DNA of 27,672 bases from an uncultured Prevotella sp. (GTDB taxonomy: Bacteria > Bacteroidota > Bacteroidia > Bacteroidales > Bacteroidaceae), in the NCBI GenBank assembly GCA_900546575.1, contig URDM01000037.1:1-27672 (forward strand), in the 5' to 3' direction. The notes under the pieces are model-generated. The model made no database searches and was not told the origin of the DNA. It was given only the letters and a program-made list of their open reading frames with translations. The translations under genes were made by a program, and so were the position numbers. Shown here one piece after another: positions 13,791 to 20,353 of this stretch (position 1 is its first letter; the number at the start of each line of letters is the position of its first letter).

Positions 13791-15617
13791 TTATGACTGC
13801 ATCTCGTGCAAACGGCGATAGTATCCGCCGAGAGCGATGAGTTCGTCGTGTGTACCACGTTCAACGATGCGTCCCTCGTGGAGCACGCATATCTCGTTGG
13901 CATTCTTGATTGTAGACAATCGGTGGGCAATGGCTACGGTGGTGCGCGATGTCATGAGTCGCTCAAGAGCGTCCTGAACGAGTCGCTCACTCTCTGTGTC
14001 GAGCGCCGATGTTGCCTCGTCGAGAATGAGGATTGGCGGGTTCTTGAGTATGGCTCGTGCTATGCTGACGCGCTGGCGTTGTCCGCCTGAGAGTCGTCCG
14101 CCTCGGTCGCCGATGTTGGTGTCGTATCCGTGCTCGGTCTGCATTATGAAGTCGTGTGCATTGGCGATGCGTGCCGCCTGCTCCACTTGCTCCATTGTGG
14201 CGTTTTCGACGCCGAACGTGATGTTGCCTATAAACGAATCGTTGAAGAGAATGGCCTCCTGGTTGACGTTGCCGATGAGCTGTCGGAGGTCGTGGATGCC
14301 GAGCTTGCGCACATCGATGCCGTCGATGAGCACCTCACCTTCCTGAACGTCGTAGTAACGCGGTATGAGGTCGACGAGTGTCGACTTGCCGCTGCCGCTC
14401 TGACCTACAAGTGCTACGGTCTTGCCCTTCTCGATTACGAGGTTGATGTCCTTCAATACCCACTGCTCGCCATACTTGAACGAGACGTGACGGAACTCAA
14501 TCTGGTGCTCGAACGACTTGATATGGACGGGGTTTTCGGGTTCCTTGATGGTGTCTTCTGCCTTGAGTATCTTGTCGATACGCTCCACTGAGGCGAGTCC
14601 CTTGGGTATGTTGTAGCCTGCCTTTGAGAACTCCTTGAGTGGATTGATGATAGAGTAGAGCATCACGAGATAGTAGATGAATGTCGGACCCGACAGCATC
14701 TGCTTGTCGAGCACGAGCACTCCGCCCACCCAAAGCACGATGATGATGAGCACGGTGCCGAGGAATTCGCTCATAGGATGTGCCAGCTGCTGGCGTATGT
14801 TGACGCGTTGCACGGCTGTACGATAGCTCGAGTTGATGTGGTCGAAGCGTTCGTTCATCTTGTCTTCGGCGCAGAATGCCTTGATGATACGCAGTCCGCC
14901 GAGTGTCTCTTCAACCTGCGACATGGTGTCGCTCCATAGACTTTGCGCCTTGATGGAGTTCTGCTTGAGCTTGCGTCCTACCACTCCCATAAACCAACCG
15001 AATATGGGCACGAATATAAGGGTGAAGAGTGTGAGCTGCCACGATATGAACAGCAGTGCCGAGAAGTAGAAGATGATGAGTATCGGGTTCTTGAACAGCA
15101 TGTCGAGCGACGACATTATTGAGCTTTCCACCTCACCTACGTCGCCCGTCATACGTGCGATGATGTCGCCTTTGCGCTCGTCGGAGAAGAATCCGAGGGG
15201 CAATGACGTTATCTTACGATATAGTTGGTTGCGTATGTCGCGTACTATACCGGTGCGCATGGGGATGATTGTCGCCGACGAAAGGAAGTAGGCGCCGGTC
15301 TTGAGCATTGTGGTGAATGCCAGAAACAGTCCGATGAGCAGCAGCGTGGTAGTCGATCCTACGGAGTGAATGAGTTGCGTGACATAGTAGTCGGCGTTGT
15401 TGGATATCACATCCTTCAGATTGTCGAACGACCAGGGCATCAGTTGCGTTGCCGTTCCGGTTCCTTCGGTGCGGAAGAGTATCTGAAGTATCGGTATGAG
15501 AGCTGCAAACGAGAAGATGTTGAGCAATGCCGAGAGCATATTGAACACTATCGTCAGCGCGAGATACTTCTTGTACGGCGGCAGAAAGCGCTTAAGTACT
15601 TGTAGGAATTCTTTCAT
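13791..15617 (-). CDS. MsbA-like ABC exporter (fused permease-ATPase)
   Basis: 608 residues. An N-terminal transmembrane domain (about 20-330) with six hydrophobic segments is fused to a nucleotide-binding domain (about 370-605). Walker A is GQSGSGKS (405-412), the signature LSGGQRQR (509-516), Walker B ILILDE (529-534), then ATSALD and the switch histidine in AIAHRLST (near 563). The fold and length match lipid-flippase-type exporters (MsbA, Sav1866), which work as homodimers in the inner membrane. Lipid A-core is the likely cargo if it is MsbA, but sequence alone does not settle this. It follows miaB by 66 bp on the same strand and probably shares its transcript. Confidence 0.92.
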   Translation of the reverse strand: MKEFLQVLKRFLPPYKKYLALTIVFNMLSALLNIFSFAALIPILQILFRTEGTGTATQLMPWSFDNLKDVISNNADYYVTQLIHSVGSTTTLLLIGLFLAFTTMLKTGAYFLSSATIIPMRTGIVRDIRNQLYRKITSLPLGFFSDERKGDIIARMTGDVGEVESSIMSSLDMLFKNPILIIFYFSALLFISWQLTLFTLIFVPIFGWFMGVVGRKLKQNSIKAQSLWSDTMSQVEETLGGLRIIKAFCAEDKMNERFDHINSSYRTAVQRVNIRQQLAHPMSEFLGTVLIIIVLWVGGVLVLDKQMLSGPTFIYYLVMLYSIINPLKEFSKAGYNIPKGLASVERIDKILKAEDTIKEPENPVHIKSFEHQIEFRHVSFKYGEQWVLKDINLVIEKGKTVALVGQSGSGKSTLVDLIPRYYDVQEGEVLIDGIDVRKLGIHDLRQLIGNVNQEAILFNDSFIGNITFGVENATMEQVEQAARIANAHDFIMQTEHGYDTNIGDRGGRLSGGQRQRVSIARAILKNPPILILDEATSALDTESERLVQDALERLMTSRTTVAIAHRLSTIKNANEICVLHEGRIVERGTHDELIALGGYYRRLHEMQS

Positions 15618-15683
15618 TCTTATGTTTGGTTGTTGCGCCGTGTGAGGGCGGGGGTTATGCCGTTAGAGGGCTGATAATGTGAA

Positions 15684-17015
15684 TTAGTCGATGGGTTCAC
15701 CCAAGAGAGTGGCTGATGTAGAGCCGGTTATCTTCACCATTACGCGATCGCCGATGTGGTGATTGTTCTTATCGAACACTACGGCTTTGTTCTGTTCGGT
15801 GCGACCCATAAGCTGTTGGCGTGAGCGCTTTGAATAACCCTCAACCAATACTTCGAATGTCTTGCCCACATCCTTGCGGTATTGCTCTGCCGACACTTCT
15901 GTCTGGAGGCGTATGAGTTCGTTGAGGCGCTCTATCTTCACTTCTTCGGGCACGTTGTCAGGCAGATGCTTGGCTGCGTAGGTGCCCGGTCGCTCGCTGT
16001 ACTTGAACATGAATGCCGAGTCGAACATACATTCGCGCACCAGCGAGAGGGTCTCGGCGTGGTCCTCGGGGGTCTCGTCGTGATAGCCGACGAACAGGTC
16101 GGTGGTCAGTCCGCAGTCGGGTATGATGCGGCGTATTGCTGCCACGCGTTCCAGATACTGCTCGCGTGTGTACTTGCGGTTCATCAGCTTGAGTATCTTT
16201 GTCGAACCGCTCTGTGCTGGGAAGTGTATGTGCTTGCAGAGGTTGGGCTCGTCGGCAATGGCGTGCAGTATGTCGTCGGTCATGTCTTCGGGGTTGGATG
16301 TGGTGAAGCGGACGCGCATGTCGGGCACGCTCTGTGCCACCTTGTGCAGCAGTTCGGCAAACGAGCATCCGCCTTCGATGCGCTTTCCGGCTGGAGTCAG
16401 ACCGTAGCTGTTGACGTTCTGGCCCAGCAGGGTCACCTCCTTGAATCCCTTGTCGTGCAGATCCTTCACCTCTCGCAGTATGCTTTCAACGTCGCGCGAG
16501 CGCTCACGGCCTCTTGTGTAGGGCACAATGCAGTAGTGGCAGAAGTTGTTGCAGCCTCGCATGATGCTGACGAAGCCACTCACGCGTCCTGCACCGATTC
16601 GCTGCGGAACTACGTCGCGGTAGGTTTCGGTGGTAGAGAGTTCGATGTTGCAGGCGTTCTGTCCGTTTTCGCACTGCGCTATCATGTCGGGCAGGTTGAG
16701 ATAAGAGTCGGGTCCGCACACAAGGTTGGCGTGGTGGTTGTCGATAAGGTCCTGGCGCACGCGCTCTGCCATACATCCCAGCACTCCAATGATGAGGTTC
16801 CGGCCCTTCTTCTGTTCGGCGTGCAGAGTCTCGAGGCGTCCATATATCTTGTTCTCGGCATTCTCTCGGATGGAGCAAGTGTTGAGGAATATGGCGTCGG
16901 CGCAGTCCTCGTCGTCGCAGAGTTCGTAGCCTGCCATCTGCATAATGGACGCTACCACTTCAGAGTCGGCCACGTTCATCTGGCAGCCGTATGTCTCTAT
17001 GAATAGTTTCTTCAT
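15684..17015 (-). CDS. miaB: tRNA-2-methylthio-N6-dimethylallyladenosine synthase MiaB
   Basis: 443-residue radical-SAM methylthiotransferase that converts i6A37 to ms2i6A37 in tRNAs reading UNN codons. The N-terminal UPF0004 domain carries the auxiliary-cluster cysteines C11 (YGCQMN), C47 (NTCSIRE) and C81 (LGCMAER). The radical-SAM cluster motif CNNFCHYC uses C155, C159 and C162. A TRAM domain closes the protein (about 378-440). Length and motif order are normal. NTCSIRENAE, as against the RimO-type NTC motif, favours MiaB. It lies 47 bp after the GNAT/hydrolase gene and 66 bp before the ABC exporter, suggesting one minus-strand unit. Confidence 0.95.
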   Translation of the reverse strand: MKKLFIETYGCQMNVADSEVVASIMQMAGYELCDDEDCADAIFLNTCSIRENAENKIYGRLETLHAEQKKGRNLIIGVLGCMAERVRQDLIDNHHANLVCGPDSYLNLPDMIAQCENGQNACNIELSTTETYRDVVPQRIGAGRVSGFVSIMRGCNNFCHYCIVPYTRGRERSRDVESILREVKDLHDKGFKEVTLLGQNVNSYGLTPAGKRIEGGCSFAELLHKVAQSVPDMRVRFTTSNPEDMTDDILHAIADEPNLCKHIHFPAQSGSTKILKLMNRKYTREQYLERVAAIRRIIPDCGLTTDLFVGYHDETPEDHAETLSLVRECMFDSAFMFKYSERPGTYAAKHLPDNVPEEVKIERLNELIRLQTEVSAEQYRKDVGKTFEVLVEGYSKRSRQQLMGRTEQNKAVVFDKNNHHIGDRVMVKITGSTSATLLGEPID

Positions 17016-17062
17016 CTATATAATATATGTATGTTACAGGTGTGTATAATCTGTAGGTGAGT

Positions 17063-18604
17063 TTATTCCTTGGCGGCGCGCTTCATTTCGAGCTTGTAGA
17101 GGTCGCCACGGCGGTCGCGCAGGTTGCGTACGGCACCGTAGGTGTGCAGCTCGTTGAGCAGCGAGAGGTCGACATCCGATACGAGTATCATCTCGGTGTT
17201 GGGTGTAGCTTCTGCTCGCTTGCCGTCGTTGGGGAATGCGAAGTCGCAAGGAGTGAACACTGCCGACTGCGCATACTGTATGTCCATGTTGTGAACGCGC
17301 GGCAGGTTGCCCACACTTCCGGCTATTGCCACGTAGCATTCGTTTTCTATTGCGCGTGCCTGGGCACATACACGAACGCGTGAGTAGGCGTTCTGCGTGT
17401 CGGTCATGAACGGAACGAAGAGTATTTTCATTCCGTCGTCGGCCATCAGACGCGAGAGTTCGGGGAATTCCACGTCGTAGCAGATTACGATTCCGATGCG
17501 TCCGCAGTCGGTATCGAATGTCTGTATGTGCGATCCGCCCGAGAGTCCCCAGCATTTCTGTTCGTCTGGCGTGACGTGTATCTTCTCGTACATGTCTACC
17601 GTACCGTCGCGGCGGCACAGGAAGCCTACGTTGTAGAGCGAGTTGTCATCCTTGAGATAAGGCATTGAGCCGGTTATGATGTTGATGTTGTATGATATGG
17701 CGAGCTCGCGGAAGCGGTCGCGTATCTGCTCGGTATACTGTGCCATGGCACGTATGGACTGAGCCTCGCCCATATCGTTGAACTTAGCCATGAGCGGCGC
17801 GTTGAAGTATTCGGGGAAGAGGATGAAATCGCTCTTGTAGTCGCTCACCGAATCGACGAAGAACTCTACCTGTTCGAACAGGTCGTCGAGCGAGTTGTAG
17901 GGTCGCATCTGCCACTGTACCAGTCCGATACGAACCGTCGGGCGCTTGTCTACATACGAATCCGTAGGCGGTTGATAGTAGATGTTGTCCCACTGGAGCA
18001 GTGTGGCGCAGTGCTTCGACTCCTCGTCGTTGGGCAGATAGTTGCGCATGACGCGTCGAACGTGAAAGTCGTTGCTCAACTGGAATGTAAGCACCGGGTC
18101 GTATATCTCGCGTGAGCGTACGCGTTCGATATATTCCTTGGGTCGCATCTTGTCGGCATACTTGTGATAGTTGGGTATGCGTCCGCCGAACATGATGGCC
18201 TTGAGGTTGAGTTTCTCGCAGAGTTCCTTGCGATACTCGTACATACGGCGTGCCAGACGCAGTCCGCGGTAGTCGGGATGTATGAACACCTCGATGCCAT
18301 AGAGTATGTTGCCCTTGGCGTTATGTGTGTTGAAGGTCTCGTTGCCGGTCACCTGCGCGTAGGTGTGGTCGCCCTTCACCATATTATAATCAACAATAAT
18401 AGACAGTGCGCATCCCACTATCTTGTCGTCGACGATTATCACCACCTGTCCCTCGGGGAATATTGTGATGAGTTTCTTGATTTGAGCTTTTGTCCAGAAC
18501 ACGTCTTCGTCGCCATAGATGCGCTTGAACGAGCGTGCGAGCTGATCGTAGTCCTCCATCTGAAGGTTGCGCAGTTCTACTTTGCTAATGTTGTGAGATT
18601 CCAT
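17063..18604 (-). CDS. GNAT acetyltransferase / carbon-nitrogen hydrolase fusion
   Basis: 513 residues. An N-terminal GNAT domain (about 8-190) has the acetyl-CoA loop region YGIEVFIHPDYRGLRLARRM (about 102-121). A C-terminal nitrilase-superfamily domain (about 222-505) has the catalytic triad E265 (LFPEYF), K341 (YEKIHVTPDE) and C375 (VICYDVEFPE). The bifunctional arrangement is known in bacteria, but its substrate is not; nitrilase relatives cleave amides such as omega-amides or N-carbamoyl compounds. It starts a likely operon with miaB and the ABC exporter. The upstream gap (18605-18735) is T/G-rich low-complexity sequence with no clear promoter. Domain calls are firm; the reaction is unknown. 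Confidence 0.92.
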   Translation of the reverse strand: MESHNISKVELRNLQMEDYDQLARSFKRIYGDEDVFWTKAQIKKLITIFPEGQVVIIVDDKIVGCALSIIVDYNMVKGDHTYAQVTGNETFNTHNAKGNILYGIEVFIHPDYRGLRLARRMYEYRKELCEKLNLKAIMFGGRIPNYHKYADKMRPKEYIERVRSREIYDPVLTFQLSNDFHVRRVMRNYLPNDEESKHCATLLQWDNIYYQPPTDSYVDKRPTVRIGLVQWQMRPYNSLDDLFEQVEFFVDSVSDYKSDFILFPEYFNAPLMAKFNDMGEAQSIRAMAQYTEQIRDRFRELAISYNINIITGSMPYLKDDNSLYNVGFLCRRDGTVDMYEKIHVTPDEQKCWGLSGGSHIQTFDTDCGRIGIVICYDVEFPELSRLMADDGMKILFVPFMTDTQNAYSRVRVCAQARAIENECYVAIAGSVGNLPRVHNMDIQYAQSAVFTPCDFAFPNDGKRAEATPNTEMILVSDVDLSLLNELHTYGAVRNLRDRRGDLYKLEMKRAAKE

Positions 18605-18735
18605 TTTCTATGTTGTTTTGTTGTATTAAGATGTTGTGATTTTGTGGTGTTGTGATGTTGTTGGTTTGTAATGTTGTCATTATATATAATGTGAAAAAGC
18701 AAATCACACCATCTCAACACTACAACTTATCAACC

Positions 18736-18764
18736 CTAAAAAGTTTTCGACAAAAACTTTTTAG
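18736..18764 (-). terminator. AT-rich hairpin overlapping the methyltransferase stop codon
   Basis: A 12-bp stem (CTAAAAAGTTTT with AAAACTTTTTAG) around a 5-nt loop includes the stop codon of the SpoU methyltransferase gene. There is no T-run after it on the minus strand, so it is at best a weak or atypical terminator. Confidence 0.35.
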
Positions 18765-19275
18765 CCACTTCCCATATTACCATACCAGCCGTTACGCTGA
18801 CATTGAGCGAGTGTTTGGTGCCGAACTGTGGTATTTCGAGACATCCGTCCGACATGTCCACGACCTCCTGATGCACTCCCTTCACCTCGTTGCCCAGCAC
18901 TATTGCGTAGCGTTTGTCGGTGTCGAGCTGCAGGTTCTGAAGCTTTGTCGACCCCTCCACCTGCTCTATGCTGTACACGAAGAAGCCGTCGTTGTGCAGC
19001 GACTCAACCGCCTCGGTGGCAGTGGGGAAGTAGCGCCACGCTACGGAGTCTTCGCCTCCGAGTGCCGTCTTGTGAATTTCGGGGTGGGGTGGGGTGGCAG
19101 TGATGCCGCAAAGGTAAACCGCCTCGACGCGGAAAGCGTCGCCCGAGCGGAACACCGAACCCACGTTGTGCAGCGAACGCACGTCGTCGAGCACTACGAT
19201 AAGGGGCAGTTTGGCTGCCTCGTGAAACTCGTCAACCGAGAGCCGTTGCATTTCTATAGTACGGAGTTTGCGCAT
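18736..19275 (-). CDS. TrmH/SpoU-family RNA 2'-O-methyltransferase
   Basis: 179 residues of the trefoil-knot SPOUT superfamily, which use S-adenosylmethionine to methylate ribose in tRNA or rRNA. The three family motifs are present: motif 1 VLDDVRSLHNVGSVFRSGDA (about 28-47, catalytic Arg in VFRS), motif 2 AIVLGNEVKGV (about 124-134) and motif 3 IPQFGTKHSLNVSVTAGMV (about 148-166). The protein is the short, single-domain type, without the N-terminal substrate-binding domain of RlmB. The target nucleotide cannot be told from sequence. A TAATTTTG -7 element (minus, 19293-19300) lies 17 bp before the ATG. It is divergent from the hemolysin III-like gene across a 151-bp gap. Confidence 0.92.
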   Translation of the reverse strand: MRKLRTIEMQRLSVDEFHEAAKLPLIVVLDDVRSLHNVGSVFRSGDAFRVEAVYLCGITATPPHPEIHKTALGGEDSVAWRYFPTATEAVESLHNDGFFVYSIEQVEGSTKLQNLQLDTDKRYAIVLGNEVKGVHQEVVDMSDGCLEIPQFGTKHSLNVSVTAGMVIWEVAKKFLSKTF

Positions 19276-19292
19276 ATTATTCTTTTTATGTG

Positions 19293-19300
19293 CAAAATTA
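19293..19300 (-). promoter_or_regulatory. -7 element of SpoU methyltransferase gene
   Basis: TAATTTTG on the minus strand. The sequence about 18 nt further upstream reads CTTG, close to the -33 TTTG. A transcript from here would have a very short leader before the ATG at 19275. Confidence 0.5.
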
Positions 19301-19373
19301 GATAAAAATCCCGAATTACAAGACGATTATGGCGAAAGTCGAGGTAAAAAACCCTTTACAAAAAAATAATGAC

Positions 19374-19381
19374 TAACTTTG
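19374..19381 (+). promoter_or_regulatory. -7 element of hemolysin III-like gene
   Basis: TAACTTTG matches TAnnTTTG. A TTG within it could be misread as a start codon for a longer protein; the true ATG is at 19427, about 45 bp downstream. The -33 match is poor. Confidence 0.55.
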
Positions 19382-19426
19382 TGCAAAGTAGAGTATAAAA
19401 TAAGCAAATTAGAATATCAAAAGTGT

Positions 19427-20077
19427 ATGAAGATATTTTTCTCGCATAAAGAAGAAGTTTGGAACTCGTGGTCGCATGGCGCGGGTATAATTCTCGGTGT
19501 GGTGGTAGGCACGGCGTTCCTGGTATGGTGCGGATGGGCGCGTAACGGTTGGGCAACGGCTGGTATCATCCTATATCTGTTCGGAATGCTGTCGAGCTAC
19601 ATAGCTTCCACCGTCTATCACGCCCTCTCGGCATGGTCGCCGTGGAAGGAGAGGCTGCGCAAGTGGGACCATGCAGCCATATACTGGCACATTGCGGGTT
19701 CGTATTCGCCCATCACTCTGGTGGCGCTGCGCGAGTATGGCTATTGGGGATGGGCGCTGTTCGTCTTCATATGGTTGTCGGCAATTGCCGGAACCATAAA
19801 GAGTTTCATGGGACTGAAGGGGCACAGCTACGTAGAGACGGCATGCTACGTGGTGATGGGGCTGAGTGTGCTCGTGGCGTTCGGTCCGCTGATGCACTGT
19901 GTGGGTCCGTCGGCAATAGTATGGATTATAGCCGAGGGCGTGGCTTACATCACAGGTGCCGCCTTCTACTGCCTTCGCAAGCAGCGGTATATGCACACCG
20001 TATTCCACTTCTTTGTGCTCGCTGGATCAGTATGTCACATCATTGCGGTGTGGGATATTCTGATGCGGTGGCTGTAG
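19427..20077 (+). CDS. Hemolysin III / PAQR-family membrane protein
   Basis: 216-residue integral membrane protein with seven predicted hydrophobic segments. Family hallmarks: the N-terminal EEVWNSWSHGAG, the SSYIASTVYHAL segment (Ser and His), DHAAIYWHIAGSYSPITL (Asp, His and Ser) and the C-terminal FHFFVLAGSVCHIIAVW with two His, matching the zinc-binding residues of PAQR/hemolysin III proteins, which may be ceramidase-like hydrolases. The name 'hemolysin' reflects a Bacillus homologue, and toxin activity should not be assumed. The start is the ATG at 19427, not the TTG at 19379 that lies in the promoter. The gene runs convergently toward polA, with palindrome array 3 beginning 19 bp after its stop. 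Confidence 0.9.
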   Translation: MKIFFSHKEEVWNSWSHGAGIILGVVVGTAFLVWCGWARNGWATAGIILYLFGMLSSYIASTVYHALSAWSPWKERLRKWDHAAIYWHIAGSYSPITLVALREYGYWGWALFVFIWLSAIAGTIKSFMGLKGHSYVETACYVVMGLSVLVAFGPLMHCVGPSAIVWIIAEGVAYITGAAFYCLRKQRYMHTVFHFFVLAGSVCHIIAVWDILMRWL

Positions 20078-20096
20078 AAAATTGCTGACGTTTTGC

Positions 20097-20199
20097 AAAA
20101 GGAGTCCTTTTGCGTTTCAAATGTAGTCCTTTTGCATTGCAAATGTAGTCCTTTTGATGACCAAAAGGAGTCCTTTTACAATGCAAAAGGACTACATTT
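20097..20199. repeat. 22-bp-period palindrome array 3 (five units)
   Basis: Units start at 20097, 20119, 20141, 20163 and 20185, exactly 22 bp apart: AAAAGGAGTCCTTTT, AAATGTAGTCCTTTT (twice), AAAAGGAGTCCTTTT and AAAAGGACTACATTT, the last being the reverse complement of units 2 and 3. Spacers are gcgtttc, gcattgc, gatgacc and acaatgc. The array lies between the ends of two convergent genes and is followed by a T-run, so it could also end transcription. Confidence 0.85.
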
Positions 20200-20238
20200 T
20201 TTTTGCTTGTCAGCCTATAGCCGAACCATGATATAGCT

Positions 20239-20340
20239 TCATACTAATTTTCCTCCATTGCGATGACAGAATGCCGTGAGGTCTTCTGTCGTGTCTTTGA
20301 AACTTAATGTGTGCATTACGTCGTAGAAACGCTCAGGCAT
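20239..20340 (-). CDS. Possible 33-residue ORF after polA
   Basis: A short frame (MPERFYDVMHTLSFKD..., 33 residues) starts 13 bp after the polA stop on the same strand. Its composition is protein-like rather than repeat-like, but no family was recognised. It may be a small translated ORF, the 3' remnant of a lost gene, or chance. There is nothing else in 20200-20353. Confidence 0.2.
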   Translation of the reverse strand: MPERFYDVMHTLSFKDTTEDLTAFCHRNGGKLV

Positions 20341-20353
20341 TTCTATTTTGCTT

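Noticed and set aside
15882..17006. 374-codon plus-strand frame opposite miaB
   Set aside because: Antisense shadow of miaB produced by codon bias; no recognisable domain.
19379..19426. In-frame TTG that would extend the hemolysin III-like protein by 16 residues
   Set aside because: It falls within the TAACTTTG -7 element, and the added residues do not resemble the family.
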